Shown here one piece after another: positions 1-16,189 of a stretch of DNA of 64,000 nucleotides; positions within the stretch are counted from its first letter, which is position 1; the number at the start of each line of letters is the position of its first letter. Where the stretch lies: positions 310,001 to 374,000 of the forward strand of contig NW_027488720.1 of the NCBI RefSeq assembly GCF_050948215.1, in the 5' to 3' direction. The position numbers and the translations under genes are program-made. This stretch comes from Halictus rubicundus (Eukaryota; Arthropoda; Insecta; Hymenoptera; Halictidae). A model generated the notes under the pieces. That model ran no database searches. It was not told the DNA's origin and saw nothing but the letters and a program-made list of their open reading frames with translations.

Positions 1-3000
1 TGGATAGGATAGAAGATAGGAGACGATAGATGATAGGATAGGATAGAGGATAGGATAGAGAATAGAACAGGATAGAGGATAGGATAGGATAGATGATATT
101 ATAGGATAGAGGATAGGAGACGATAGAGGATGGGATAGGAGATTGTATAGAATAGAGGACAGGAGACGATAGAGGATAGGATAGGATAGAGGATAGGATA
201 GGATAGGATAGAGGATAGGATAGGATAGAGGATAGGATAGGATAGAGGATGGGATAGGATAGAGGATAGGACAGGATAGAGGATAGGATACGATAGTGGA
301 TAGGAGAGAGGATAGGATAGGATAGAGGATTGGAGTGTATAGAGGATAGGATATAGGATTGGATAGGATAGAGGACAGGATAGGATAGAGGATTGGAGTG
401 TATAGAGGATAGGATATAGGATTGGATAGGATAGAGGATAGGATACGATAATGGATAGGACAGAGGATAGGATAGGATAGAGGATAGGATAGGAATGAGG
501 ATAGGATATAGGATTGGATAGGATAGAGGATAGGATACGATAGTGGATAGGACAGAGGATAGGATAGGATAGAGGATAGGATAGGAATGAGGATTTGATA
601 GGATAGAGGATAGGATAAGATAGAGGATCGGATAGGATCGGATAGAATATAGAATAGGAAAAAGGATAGGATAGGATAGAGGATAGGATAGGATAGAGGG
701 TAGGATAGGATAGAGGATAGGATAGGATAAAGGATAGGATAGGATAGAGGATAGGATAGAGGATAGGATAGGATAGAGGATAGGATAGTGGATAGGATAG
801 GATAGACGATAGGATAGGATAGCGGATGGGATAGGATATAGGATTGGATAGGATAGAGGATAGGCTAGGATAGAGGATAGGATAGGATAGAGGATAGGAT
901 AGGATAGAGGATAGGATAGAGAATGGGAAAGGATAGAGGATAGGTTAGGATAGAGGATAGGATAGAGGATAGAATAGAGGATAGGATAGGGGAATGGATA
1001 GGATAGTTGATACGATAGGTTAGAGAATAGGATAGGATAGTGGATAATATAGGATAGAGGATAGGATAGGGGATTGGATAGTATAGAAGATAGGAGACGA
1101 TAGAGGATAGGATAGGATAGAGCATAGGATAGAGAATAGAACAGGATAGAGGATAGGATAGGATAGATGATATTATAGGATAGAGGACAGGAGACGATAT
1201 AGGATAGGATAGGATAGAGGATAGGATAGGATAGGATAGAGGATAGGATAGAGGATAGGATAGGATAGAGGATAGGAGACGATAGAGGATAGGATAGGAT
1301 AGAGGATAGGATAGGATAGGATAGGATAGAGGATAGGATAGGATAGGATAGAGGATATGATAGGATAGAGGATAGGATAGGATAGAGGGTAGGATAGGAA
1401 TGAGGATAGGATAGGATAGAGGATAGGATAAGATAGAGGATCGGATAGGATCGGATAGAATATAGAATAGGATAGAGGATAGGATAGGATAGAGGATAGG
1501 ATAGGATAGAGGATAGGATAATATAGAGGATCGGATAGGATCGGATAGAATATAGAATAGGATAGAGGATAGGATAGGATAGAGGATAGGATAGGAGAGA
1601 GGATAGGATAGGATAGAGGATAGGATAGGATAGAGGATAGGATAGGATAGAGGATAGGATAGAGGATAGGATAGGATAGAGGATAGGATAGGATTGAGGA
1701 TAGGATAGGATAGAGGATAGGATAGGATAGAGGATAGGATAGGATAGAGGATAGGTTAGGATAGAGGATAGGATAGGATAGAGGATAGGATAGGATAGAG
1801 GATAGGATTGGATAGAGGATAGGATAGGATAGAGGATAGGATAGGATAGAGGATAGGATAGGATAGAGGATAGGATACAAGATAGAACAGAGGATAGGAT
1901 AGGGGAATGGATAGGTTAGTTGATACGATAGGTTAGAGAATAGGATAGGATAGTGGATAATATAGGATAGAGAATAGGATAGGGGATTGGATAGGATAGA
2001 AGATAGGAGACGATAGAGGATAGGATATTATAGAAGATTGGATAGGATAGAGGATAGGATAGGATAGGATAGAGGATATGATAGGATAGAGGATAGGATA
2101 GAGAATGGGAAAGGATAGAGGATAGGTTAGGATAGAGGATAGGATAGAAGATAGAACAGAGGATAGGATAGGGGAATGAATAGGATAGTTGATACGATAG
2201 GTTAGAGAATAGGATAGGATAGTGGATAATATAGGATAGAGGATAGGATAGGGAATTGGATAGGATAGAAGATAGGAGACGATAGAGGATAGGATAGGAT
2301 AGAGGATAGGATAGAGAATAGAACAGGATAGAGGATAGGATAGGATAGATGATAATATAAGATAGAGGATAGGAGACGATAGAGGATAGGATACGGGATT
2401 GTATAGAATAGAGGACAGAAGACGATAGAGGATAGGATAGGATAGAGGATAGGATAGGATAGGATAGAGGATAGGATAGGATAGAGGATAGGATTGGATA
2501 GAGGATAGGATAGGATAGAGGATATGATAGGATAGAGGATAGAATAGGGTAGAGGATAGGATAGGATAGAGGATAGGATAGGATAGAGGATAGGATAGGA
2601 TTGAGGATAGGATAGGATAGGATAGAGGATAGGATAGGATACAGGATAGGATAGGATGGAGGATAGGATAGGATAGAGGAGAGGATAGGATAGAGGATAG
2701 GATAGGATGGAGGATAGGATAGGATAGAGGATAGGATATTATAGAGGATAGGATAGGACAGAGGATAGGATAGGATAGAGGATAGGATAGGATAGAGGAT
2801 AGGATAGGATAGGGGATAGGTTAGGATAGAGGATAGGATAGGATAGAGGATAGGATAGGATAGAGGATAGGATTGGATAGAGGATAGGATAGGATAGAGG
2901 ATAGGATAGGATAGAGGATAGGATAGGATAGAGGATAGGATAGGATAGAGGATAGGATAGGATAGAGGATAGGATAGAGGATAGGATAGAGAATGGGAAA

Positions 3001-3494
3001 GGATAGAGGATAGGTTAGGATAGAGGATAGGATACAAGATAGAACAGAGGATAGGATAGGGGAATGGATAGGTTAGTTGATACGATAGGTTAGAGAATAG
3101 GATAGGATAGTGGATAATATAGGATAGAGAATAGGATAGGGGATTGGATAGGATAGAAGATAGGAGACGATAGAGGATAGGATATTATAGAAGATTGGAT
3201 AGGATAGAGGATAGGATAGGATAGGATAGAGGATAGGATAGGATAGAGGATAGGATAGAGAATGGGAAAGGATAGAGGATAGGTTAGGATAGAGGATAGG
3301 ATAGGATTGAGGATAGGATAGGATAGAGGATAGGATAGGGGAATGGATAGGATAGTTGAGACGATAGGTTAGAGAATAGGATAGGATAGAGGATAGGATA
3401 GGATAGAGGATATGATAGGACAGAGGATAGGATAGGATAGAGGGTAGGATAGGATAGAGGATAGGATAGGATAGCGGATAGGATAGGGTAGAGG

Positions 3495-4797
3495 ATAGGA
3501 TACGATAGTGGATAGGACAGAGGATAGGATAGGATAGAGGATAGGATAGGAATGAGGATAGGATAGGATAGAGGATAGGATAAGGTAGAGGATCGGATAG
3601 GATCGGATAGAATATAGAATAGGATAGAGGATAGGATAGGATAGAGGATTGGAGTGTATAGAGGATAGAATATAGAATAGGATAGAGGATAGGATAGGAT
3701 GGAGGATAGGATAGGATAGAGGATAGGATAGGATAGGATAGAGGATAGGATAGGATAGAGGATAGGATAGGATGGAGGATAGGATAGGATAGAGGAGAGG
3801 ATAGGATAGAGGATAGGATAGGATGGAGGATAGGATAGGATAGAGGATAGGATATTATAGAGGATAGGATAGGACAGAGGATAGGATAGGATAGAGGATA
3901 GGATAGGATAGAGGATAGGATAGGATAGAGGATAGGTTAGGATAGAGGATAGGATAGGATAGAGGATAGGATAGGATAGAGGATAGGATTGGATAGAGGA
4001 TAGGATAGGATAGAGGATAGGATAGGATAGAGGATAGGATAGGATAGAGGATAGGATACAAGATAAAACAGAGGATAGGATAGGGGAATGGATAGGTTAG
4101 TTGATACGATAGGTTAGAGGATAGGATACGATAGTGGATAGGACAGAGGATAGGATAGGATAGAGGATAGGATAGGAATGAGGATAGGATAGGATAGAGG
4201 ATAGGATAAGGTAGAGGATCGGATAGGATCGGATAGAATATAGAATAGGATAGAGGATAGGATAGGATAGAGGATTGGAGTGTATAGAGGATAGAATATA
4301 GAATAGGATAGAGGATAGGATAGGATGGAGGATAGGATAGGATAGAGGATAGGATAGGATAGAGGATAGGATAGGATAGAGGATAGGATAGGATTGAGGA
4401 TAGGATAGGATAGGATAGAGGATAGGATAGGATAGAGGATAGGATAGGATGGAGGATAGGATAGGATAGAGGAGAGGATAGGATAGAGGATAGGATAGGA
4501 TGGAGGATAGGATAGGATAGAGGATAGGATATTATAGAGGATAGGATAGGACAGAGGATAGGATAGGATAGAGGATAGGATAGGATAGAAGATAGGATAG
4601 GATAGAGGATAGGTTAGGATAGAGGATAGGATAGGATAGAGGATAGGATAGGATAGAGGATAGGATTGGATAGAGGATAGGATAGGATAGAGGATAGGAT
4701 AGGATAGAGGATAGGATAGGATAGAGGATAGGATACAAGATAAAACAGAGGATAGGATAGGGGAATGGATAGGTTAGTTGATACGATAGGTTAGAGA
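3495..4797. repeat. Two-copy higher-order repeat, about 0.63-0.68 kb
   Basis: Two adjacent blocks carry the same ordered series of variant units: TACGATAGTGG, then TAAGGTAGAGGATCGG (3581 and 4207), then a GGATTGGAGTGTATAG unit, then a TATTATAG unit, then a tail with ATACAAGATAAAACAG. The offset is 626 bp at the left and 677 bp at the right, so the second copy holds about 51 bp of extra satellite in its middle. Boundaries are approximate. Confidence 0.75.
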
Positions 4798-5460
4798 ATA
4801 GGATAGGATAGTGGATAATATAGGATAGAGAATAGGATAGGGGATTGGATAGGATAGAAGATAGGAGACGATAGAGGATAGGATATTATAGAAGATTGGA
4901 TAGGATAGAGGATAGGATAGGATAGGATAGAGGATAGGATAGGATAGAGGATAGGATAGAGAATGGGAAAGGATAGAGGATAGGTTAGGATAGAGGATAG
5001 GATAGAAGATAGAACAGAGGATAGGATAGGGGAATGAATAGGATAGTTGATACGATAGGTTAGAGAATAGGATAGGATAGTGGATAATATAGGATAGAGG
5101 ATAGGATAGGGAATTGGATAGGATAGAAGATAGGAGACGATAGAGGATAGGATAGGATAGAGGATAGGATAGAGAATAGAACAGGATAGAGGATAGGATA
5201 GGATAGATGATAATATAAGATAGAGGATAGGAGACGATAGAGGATAGGATAGGGGATTGTATAGAATAGAGGACAGAAGACGATAGAGGATAGGATAGGA
5301 TAGAGGATAGGATAGGATAGGATAGAGGATAGGATAGGATAGAGGATAGGATTGGATAGAGGATAGGATAGGATAGAGGATATGATAGGATAGAGGATAG
5401 AATAGGGTAGAGGATAGGATAGGATAGAGGATAGGATAGGATAGATAGTAGGATAGGATA

Positions 5461-7420
5461 GAGGATAGGATAGGATAGCGGATAGGATAGGATAGAGGAT
5501 AGGATAGGATAGAGGATAGGATAGGATGGAGGATAGGATAGGATAGAGGAGAGGATAGGATAGAGGAGAGGATAGGATACAGGATAGGATAGGATAGAGG
5601 ATAGGATAGGATAGAGGATAGGATATTATAGAGGATAGGATAGGACAGAGGATAGGATAGGATAGAGGATAGGATAGGATACAGGATAGGATGGGATAGA
5701 GGATAGGATAGGATGGAGGATAGGATAGGATAGAGGAGAGGATAGGATAGAGGATAGGATAGGATAGAGGACAGGATAGGATAGAGGATTGGAGTGTATA
5801 GAGGATAAGATATAGGATTGGATAGGATAGAGGATAGGATACGATAGTGGATAGGAGAGAGGATAGGATAGGATAGAGGATTGGAGTGTATAGAGGATAG
5901 GATATAGGATTGGATAGGATAGAGGATAGGATACGATAGTGGATAGGACAGAGGATAGGATAGGATAGAGGATTGGATAGGAATGAGGATAGGATAGGAT
6001 AGAGGATAGGATAAGATAGAGGATCGGATAGGATCGGATAGAATATAGAATAGGATAGAGGATAGGATAGTATAGAGGATAGGATAGGATAGAGGATAGG
6101 ATAGGATAGAGGATAGGATAATATAGAGGATAGGATAGGATAGAGGATAGGATAGGATAGAGGATAGGATAGAGGATAGGGTAGGATAGAGGGTAGGATA
6201 GGATTGAAGATAGGATAGGATAGAGGATAGGATAGAGAATAGGATAGAGGATTGGATAGGATATAGGATAGGATAGGATAGAGGATAGGATAGTATAGAG
6301 GATAGGATAGGATAGAGGATAGGATAGAGGATAGGATAGAGGATAGGATAGGGGATAGGATAGAGGATAGGATAGGATAGAGGATAGGATAGGATAGAGG
6401 ATAGGATAGGATAGAGGATAGGATAGGATAGAGGATAGGATAGGATAGAGGATAGGATAGGATAGAGGATAGGATAGGATAGAGGATAGGATAGGATAGA
6501 GGATAGGATAGGATAGGATAGAGGATAGGATAGGATAGGATAGAGGATAGGATAGGATACAGGATAGGATAGGATAGAGGATAGGATAGGATAGAGGATA
6601 GGATAGGATAGAGGATAGGATAGGATAGGATAGATGATAGGATAGGATAGGATAGAGGATAGGATAGGATAGAGGATAGGATAGGATGGAGGATAGGATA
6701 GGATAGAGGAGAGGATAGGATAGAGGAGAGGATAGGATACAGGATAGGATAGGATAGAGGATAGGATAGGATAGAGGATAGGATATTATAGAGGATAGGA
6801 TAGGACAGAGGATAGGATAGGATAGAGGATAGGATAGGATACAGGATAGGATGGGATAGAGGATAGGATAGGATGGAGGATAGGATAGGATAGAGGAGAT
6901 GATAGGATAGAGGATAGGATAGGATAGAGGACAGGATAGGATAGAGGATTGGAGTGTATAGAGGATAAGATATAGGATTGGATAGGATAGAGGATAGGAT
7001 ACGATAGTGGATAGGAGAGAGGATAGGATAGGATAGAGGATTGGAGTGTATAGAGGATAGGATATAGGATTGGATAGGATAGAGGATAGGATACGATAGT
7101 GGATAGGACAGAGGATAGGATAGGATAGAGGATTGGATAGGAATGAGGATAGGATAGGATAGAGGATAGGATAAGATAGAGGATCGGATAGGATCGGATA
7201 GAATATAGAATAGGATAGAGGATAGGATAGTATAGAGGATAGGATAGGATAGAGGATAGGATAGGATAGAGGATAGGATAAGATAGAGGATAGGATAGGA
7301 TAGAGGATAGGATAGGATAGAGGATAGGATAGAGGATAGGATAGGATAGAGGATATGATAGGATTGAAGATAGGATAGGATAGAGGATAGGATAGAGAAT
7401 AGGATAGAGGATTGGATAGG
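5461..7420. repeat. Tandem higher-order repeat with 1,160-bp period
   Basis: Three landmarks recur at exactly 1,160 bp: ATAGGATGGAGG (5521 and 6681), GAGGATAAGATATAGG (5801 and 6961) and GGATTGAAGA (6201 and 7361). The same landmarks appear again near 13.2-14.1 kb about 7.0-7.1 kb further on, so the block was copied at least three times. Copy-specific single-base changes are present, for example GAGGAGAGG against GAGGAGATG. Confidence 0.8.
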
Positions 7421-10400
7421 ATATATGATAGGATAGGATAGAGGATAGGATAGGATAGAGGATAGGATAGAGGATAGGATAGAGGATAGGATAGGGGATA
7501 GGATAGAGGATTGGATAGGATAGAGGAGAGGATAGGATAGAGGATTGGATAGGATGGAGTATAGGATAGGACAGATGATATTATAGGATACAGGATAGGA
7601 TAGGATAGAGGATAGGATAGGATAGAGGATAGGATAGGATAGGATAGAGGATAGGATAGGATAGAGGATAGGATAGGATGGAGGATAGGATAGGATAGAG
7701 GAGAGGATAGGATAGAGGATAGGATATGATTGAGGATAGGATAGGATAGAGGATAGGATATTATAGAGGATAGGATAGGACAGAGGATAGGATAGGAAAG
7801 AGGATAGGATAGGATACAGGATAGGATGGGATAGAGGATAGGATAGGATGGAGGATAGGATAGGATAGAGGAGAGGATATGATAGAGGATAGGATAGGAT
7901 AGAGGACAGGATAGGATAGAGGATTGGAGTGTATAGAGGATAGGATATAGGATTGGATAGGATAGAGGATAGGATACGATAGTGGATAGGAGAGAGGATA
8001 GGATAGGATAGAGGATTGGAGTGTATAGAGGATAGGATATAGGTTTGGATAGGATAGAGGATAGGATACGATAGTGGATAGGACAGAGGATAGGATAGGA
8101 TAGAGGATAGGATAGGAATGAGGATAGGATAGGATAGAGGATAGGATAAGATAGAGGATCGGATAGGATCGGATAGAATATAGAATAGGATAGAGGATAG
8201 GATAGGATAGAGGATAGGCTGGAGGATAGGATAGGATAGAGGATAGGATATTATAGAGGATAGGATAGGACAGAGGATAGGATAGGATAGAGGATAGGAT
8301 AGGATAGAGGATAGGATAGGATAGAGGATAGGATAGGATAGAGGATAGGATAGGATAGGATAGAGGATAGGATTGGATAGAGGATAGGATAGGATAGAGG
8401 ATAGGATAGGATAGAGGATAGGATAGGATAGAGGATAGGTTAGGATAGAGGATAGGATAGGATAGAGGATAGGATATTATAGAGGATAGGATAGGATAGA
8501 GGATAGGATAGGATAGAGGACAGGATAGGATAGAGGATTGGATATAGGATTGGATAGGATAGAGGATAGGATAGGATAGGATAGAGGATAGGATAGGATA
8601 GAGGATAGGATAGGATAGAGGATGGGATAGGATAGAGGATAGGACAGGATAGAGGATAGGATACGATAGTGGATAGGAGAGAGGATAGGATAGGATAGAG
8701 GATTGGAGTGTATAGAGGATAGGATATAGGATTGGATAGGATAGAGGATAGGATACGATAGTGGATAGGACAGAGGATAGGATAGGATAGAGGATAGGAT
8801 AGGAATGAGGATAGGATATAGGATTGGATAGGATAGAGGATAGGATACGATAGTGGATAGGACAGAGGATAGGATAGGATAGAGGATAGGATAGGAATGA
8901 GGATTTGATAGGATAGAGGATAGGATAAGATAGAGGATCGGATAGGATCGGATAGAATATAGAATAGGATAGAGGATAGGATAGGATAGAGGATAGGATA
9001 GGATAGAGGATAGGATAGGATAGAGGATAGGATAGGATAGAGGATAGGATAGGATAGAGGATAGGATAGGATAGAGGATAGGATAGGATAGAGGATGGGT
9101 TAGGATAGAGGATAGGATAGGATAGGATAGAGGATAGGATAGGATAGGATAGAGGATAGGATAGGATAGAGGATAGGATAGGATAGAGGATATGATAGGA
9201 TAGAGGATAGGATAGGATAGAGGGTAGGATAGGATAGAGGATAGGATAGGATAGCGGATAGGATAGGGTAGAGTATAGAATAGGATAGAGGATAGGATAT
9301 GATACAGGATTGGAGTGTATAGAGGATAGGATATAGGATTGGATAGGATAGAGGATAGGATACGATAGTGGATAGGACAGACGATAGGATAGGATAGAGG
9401 ATAGGATAGGAATGAGGATAGGATAGGATAGAGGATCGGATACGATCGGATAGAATATAGAATAGGATAGAGGATAGGATAGGATAGAGGATAGGATAGA
9501 GGATAGAGGATAGGATAGGATAGAGGATAGGATAGGATTGAGGATAGGATATTATAGAGGATAGGATAGGATAGAGGATAGGATAGGATAGCGGATAGGA
9601 TAGGATATAGGATTGGATAGGATGGAGTATAGGATAGGATAGAGGATAGGATAGAGGACAGGATAGAGGATAGGATAGGGGATAGGATAGAGGATTGGAT
9701 AGGATAGAGAATAGGATAGGATAGAGGATAGGATAGGATAGCGGATAGGATAGGATATAGGATTGGATAGGATGGAGTATAGGATAGGATAGAGGATAGG
9801 ATAGGATAGAGGATAGGATAGGATGGAGGATAGGATAGGATAGAGGATATGATAGGATAGAGGATAGGATAGGATAGAGGGTAGGATAGGATAGAGGATA
9901 GGATAGGATAGCGGATAGGATAGGGTAGTGTATAGAATAGGATAGAGGATAGGATATGATAGAGGATTGGAGTGTATAGAGGATAGGATATAGGATTGGA
10001 TAGGATAGAGGATAGGATACGATAGTGGATAGGACAGAGGATAGGATAGGATAGAGGATAGGATAGGAATGAGGATAGGATAGGATAGAGGATCGGATAC
10101 GATCGGATAGAATATAGAATAGGATAGAGGATAGGATAGGATAGAGGATAGGATAGAGGATAGAGGATAGGATAGGATAGAGGATAGGATAGGATAGAGG
10201 ATAGGATAAGATAGAAGATCGGATAGGATCGGATAGAATATAGAATAGGATAGAGGATAGGATAGTATAGAGGATAGGATAGGATAGAGGATAGGATAGG
10301 ATAGAGGATAGGATAAGATAGAGGATAGGATAGGATTGAGGATAGGATATTATAGAGGATAGGATAGGACAGAGGATAGGATAGGATAGAGGATAGGATA

Positions 10401-13400
10401 GGATAGAGGATAGGATAGGATAGAGGATAGGATAAGATGGAAGATCGGATACGATCAGATAGAATATAGAATAGGATAGAGGATAGGATAGGATAGAGGA
10501 TAGGATAGGATAGAGGATAGGATATTATAGAAGATTGGATAGGATAGAGGATAGGACAGGATAGGATAGAGGATAGGATAGGATAGAGGATAGGATAGAG
10601 AATGGGAAAGGATAGATGATAGGTTAGGATAGAGGATAGGATAGAGGATAGAGGATAGGATAGGATAGAGGATAGGATAGGATTGAGGATAGGATATTAT
10701 AGAGGATAGGATAGGATAGAGGATAGGATAGGATAGAGGATAGGATAGGATAGAGGATAGGATAAGATAGAAGATCGGATAGGATCGGATAGAATATAGA
10801 ATAGGATAGAGGATAGGATAGTATAGAGGATAGGATAGGATAGAGGATAGGATAGGATAGAGGATAGGATAAGATAGAGGATAGGATAGGATTGAGGATA
10901 GGATATTATAGAGGATAGGATAGGACACAGGATAGGATAGGATAGAGGATAGGATAGGATAGAGGATAGGATAGGATAGAGGATAGGATAAGATAGAAGA
11001 TCGGATACGATCAGATAGAATATAGAATAGGATAGAGGATAGGATAGGATAGAGGATAGGATATTATAGAAGATTGGATAGGATAGAGGATAGGACAGGA
11101 TAGGATAGAGGATAGGATAGGATAGAGGATAGGATAGAGAATGGGAAAGGATAGATGATAGGTTAGGATAGAGGATAGGATAGAGGATAGAATAGAGGAT
11201 AGGATAGGGGAAAGGATAGGATAGAGGATAGAATAGAGGATAGGATAGGGGAAAGGATAGGATAGTTGATACGATAGGTTAGAGAATAGGATAGGATAGT
11301 GGATAATATAGGATAGAGGATAGGATAGGGGATTGGATAGGATAGAAGATAGGAGACGATAGAGGATAGGATAGAATAGAGGATAGGATAGAGAATAGAA
11401 CAGGATAGAGGATAGGATAGGATAGATGATATTATAGGATAGAGGATAGGAGACGATAGAGGATAGGATAGGGGATTGTATAGAATAGAGGACAGGAGAC
11501 GATAGAGGATAGGATAGGATAGAGGATAGGATAGGATAGAGGATGGGATAGGATAGAGGATATTATAGGATAGAGGATAGGATACGATAGTGGATAGGAG
11601 AGAGGATAGGATAGGATAGAGGATTGGAGTGTATAGAGGATAGGATATAGGATTGGATAGGATAGAGGATAGGATACGATAGTGGATAGGATAGAGGATA
11701 GGATAGGATAGAGGATAGGATAGGATTGAGGATAGGATCGGTTAGAGAATAGGATAGGATAGTGGATAATATAGGATAGAGGATAGGATAGGGGATTGGA
11801 TAGGATAGAAGATAGGAGACGATAGAGGATAGGATAGGATAGAGGATAGGATAGAGAATAGAACAGGATAGAGGATAGGATAGGATAGATGATATTATAG
11901 GATAGATGATAGGAGACGATAGAGGATAGGATAGGGGATTGTATAGAATAGAGGACAGGAGACGATAGAGGATAGGATAGGATAGAGGATAGGATAGGAT
12001 AGAGGATAGGATAGGATAGAGGATAGGATAGGATAGGATAGAGGATAGGATAGGATAGAGGATAGGATAGGATAGAGGATGGGTTAGGATAGAGGATAGG
12101 ATAGGATAGGGTAGAGGATAGGATAGGATAGGATAGAGGATAGGATAGGATAGAGGATAGGATAGGATAGAGGATATGATAAGACAGAGGATAGGATAGG
12201 ATAGAGGGTAGGATAGGATAGAGGATAGGATAGGATAGCGGATAGGATAGGGTAGAGTATAGAATAGGATAGAGGATAGGATATGATAGAGGATTGGAGT
12301 GTATAGAGGATAGGATATAGGATTGGATAGGATAGAGGATAGGATACGATAGTGGATAGGACAGAGGATAGGATAGGATAGAGGATAGGATAGGATAGAG
12401 GATGGGATAGAGGACAGGATAGAGGATAGGATAGGGGATAGGATAGAGGATTGGATAGGATAGAGAATAGGATAGGATAGAGGATAGGATAGGAAAGCGG
12501 ATAGGATAGGATATAGGATTGGATAGGATGGAGTATAGGATAGGATAGAGGATAGGATAGGATAGAGGATAGGATAGGATGGAGGATAGGATAGGATAGA
12601 GGAGAGGATAGGATAGAGGATAGGATAGGATAGAGGATAGGATAGGATAGAGGATAGGATATTATAGAGGATAGGATAGGACAGAGGATAGGATAGGATA
12701 GAGGATAGGATAGGATACAGTATAGGATGGGATAGAGGATAGGATAGGATGGAGGATTGGATAGGATAGAGGAGAGGATAGGATAGAGGATAGGATAGGA
12801 TAGAGGACAGGATAGGATAGAGGATTGGATATAGGATTGGATAGGATAGAGGATAGGATACGATAGTGGATAGGAGAGAGGATAGGATAGGATAGAGGAT
12901 TGGAGTGTATAGAGGATAGGATATAGGATTGGATAGGATAGAGGATAGGATACGATAGTGGATAGGACAGAGGATAGGATAGGATAGAGGATTGGATAGG
13001 AATGAGGATAGGATACGATAGAGGATAGGATAAGATAGAGGATCGGATAGGATCGGATAGAATATAGAATAGGATAGAGGATAGGATAGTATAGAGGATA
13101 GGATAGGATAGAGGATAGGATAGGATAGAGGATAGGATAAGATAGAGGATAGGATAGGATAGAGGATAGGATAGGATAGAGGATAGGATAGAGGATAGGA
13201 TAGGATAGAGGGTAGGATAGGATTGAAGATAGGATAGGATAGAGGATAGGATAGAGAATAGGATAGAGGATTGGATAGGATATAGGATGGGATAGGATAG
13301 AGGATAGGATAGGATAGAGGATAGGATAGGATAGAGGATAGGATAGAGGATAGGATAGAGGATAGGATAGGGGATAGGATAGAGGATTGGATAGGATAGA

Positions 13401-14959
13401 GGATAGGATAGGATAGAGGATTGGATAGGATGGAGTATAGGATAGGATAGATGATATTATAGGATAGAGGATAGGATAGGATAGAGGATAGGATAGGATA
13501 GAGGATAGGATAGGATAGAGGATAGGATAGGATAGGATAGAGGATAGGATATGATAGGATAGAGGATAGGATAGGATAGAGGATAGGATAGGATAGAGGA
13601 TAGGATAGGATAGGATAGAGGATAGGATAGGATAGAGGATAGGATAGGATAGAGGATAGGATAGGATAGAGGATAGGATAGGATAGAGGATAGGATAGGA
13701 TAGGATAGATGATAGGATAGGATAGGATAGAGGATAGGATAGGATAGAGGATAGGATAGGATGGAGGATAGGATAGGATAGAGGAGAGGATAGGATAGAG
13801 GAGAGGATAGGATACAGGATAGGATAGGATAGAGGATAGGATAGGATAGAGGATAGGATATTATAGAGGATAGGATAGGACAGAGTATAGGATAGGATAG
13901 AGGATAGGATAGGATACAGGATAGGATGGGATAGAGGATAGGATAGGATGGACGATAGGATAGGATAGAGGAGAGGATAGGATAGAGGATAGGATAGGAT
14001 AGAGGACAGGATAGGATAGAGGATTGGAGTGTATAGAGGATAAGATATAGGATTGGATAGGATAGAGGATAGGATACGATAGTGGATAGGAGAGAGGATA
14101 GGATAGGATAGAGGATTGGAGTGTATAGAGGATAGGATATAGGATTGGATAGGATAGAGGATAGGATACGATAGGGGATAGGACAGAGGATAGGATAGGA
14201 TAGAGGATTGGATAGGAATGAGGATAGGATAGGATAGAGGATAGGATAAGATAGAGGATCGGATAGGATCGGATAGAATATAGAATAGGATAGAGGATAG
14301 GATAGGATAGAGGATAGGATATGATAGAGGATAGGATAGGATAGAGGATAGGATAGAGGATAGGATAGGATAGAGGATAGGATAGGATTGAGGATAGGAT
14401 AGGATAGAGGATAGGATAGGGGAATGGATAGGATAGAAGATAGGAGACGATAGAGGATAGGATAGGATAGATGATAGGATATTATAGAAGATTGGATAGG
14501 ATAGAGGATAGGATTGGATAGGATAGAGGATAGGACAGGATAGAGGATAGGATAGAGAATGGGAAAGGATAGAGGATAGGTTAGGATAGAGGATAGGATA
14601 GAAGATAGAACAAAGGATAGCATAGGGGAATGGATAGGATAGTTGATACGATAGGTTAGAGAATAGGATAGGATAGTGGATAATATAGGATAGAGGATAG
14701 GATAGGGGATTGGATAGGATAGAAGATAGGAGACGATAGAGGATAGGATAGGATAGAGGATAGGATAGAGAATAGAACAGGATAGAGGATAGGATAGGAT
14801 AGATGATATTATAGGATAGAGGATAGGAGACGATAGAGGATAGGATAGGGGAATGTATAGAATAGAGGACAGAAGACGATAGAGGATAGGATAGGATAGA
14901 GGGTAGGATAGGATAGGATAGAGGATAGGATAGGATAGAGGATAGGATAGGATAGAGGA

Positions 14960-15585
14960 TAGGATAGAGGATAGGACAGGATAGAGGATAGGATAGGAAT
15001 GAGGATAGGATAGGATAGAGGATAGGAGACGATAGAGGATAGGATAGGGGATTGGATAGGATAGAAAATAGGAGACGATAGAGGATATGATAGGGGATTG
15101 TATACGATAGAGGACAGGAGACGATAGAGGATAGGGTAGGATAGAGGATAGGATAGGATAGGATAGAGGATAGGATAGGATAGAGGATAGGATAGGATAG
15201 AGGATAGGATAGGATAGCGGATAGGATAGGGTAGAGTATAGAATAGGATAGAGGATAGGATAGGATAGAGGATAGGATAGAGGATAGGACAGGATAGAGG
15301 ATAGGATAGGAATGAGGATAGGATAGGATAGAGGATAGGAGACGATAGAGGATAGGATAGGGGATTGGATAGGATAGAAAATAGGAGACGATAGAGGATA
15401 TGATAGGGGATTGTATACGATAGAGGACAGGAGACGATAGAGGATAGGGTAGGATAGAGGATAGGATAGGATAGGATAGAGGATAGGATAGGATAGAGGA
15501 TAGGATAGGATAGAGGATAGGATAGGATAGCGGATAGGATAGGGTAGAGTATAGAATAGGATAGATGATAGGATAGGATAGAGGA
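14960..15585. repeat. Tandem duplication with 313-bp period
   Basis: A block holding GGACAGG, GGAATGAGG, two GGAGACGATAG units and TTGTATACGATAG is repeated at a 313-bp offset (GACAGG at 14975 and 15288). The copies look almost identical, which points to a recent local duplication. The edges are approximate because they fall in monotonous satellite. Confidence 0.75.
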
Positions 15586-16189
15586 TAGGATAAGATAGAG
15601 GATCGGATAGGATCGGATAGAATATAGAATAGGATAGAGGATAGGATAGGATAGAGGATACGATAGGATAGAGGATAGGATAGGATAGAGGATAGGATAG
15701 GATTGAGGATAGGATAGGATAGAGGATAGGATAGAGGATAGGATAGGGGATAGGATAGAGGATTGGGTAGGATAGAGGATAGGATAGGATAGAGGATAGG
15801 ATAGGATAGCGGATAGGATAGGATATAGGATTGGATAGGATGGAGGATAGGATAGGATAGAGGATAGGATAGGATAGAGGATTGGATAGGATAGAGGATA
15901 GGATATAATAGGATAGGATAGAGGATAGGATAGGATAGAGGATAGGATAGGATGGAGGATAGGATAGGATAGAGGAGAGGATAGGATAGAGGATAGGATA
16001 GGATGGAGGATAGGATAGGATAGAGGAGAGGATAGGATAGAGGATAGGATAGGATAGAGGATAGGATAGAGGATAGGATAGGATAGAGGATAGGATATTA
16101 TAGAGGATAGGATAGGACAGAGGATAGGATAGGATAGAGGATAGGATAGGATAGAGGATAGGATAGGATAGAGGATAGGATAGGATAGA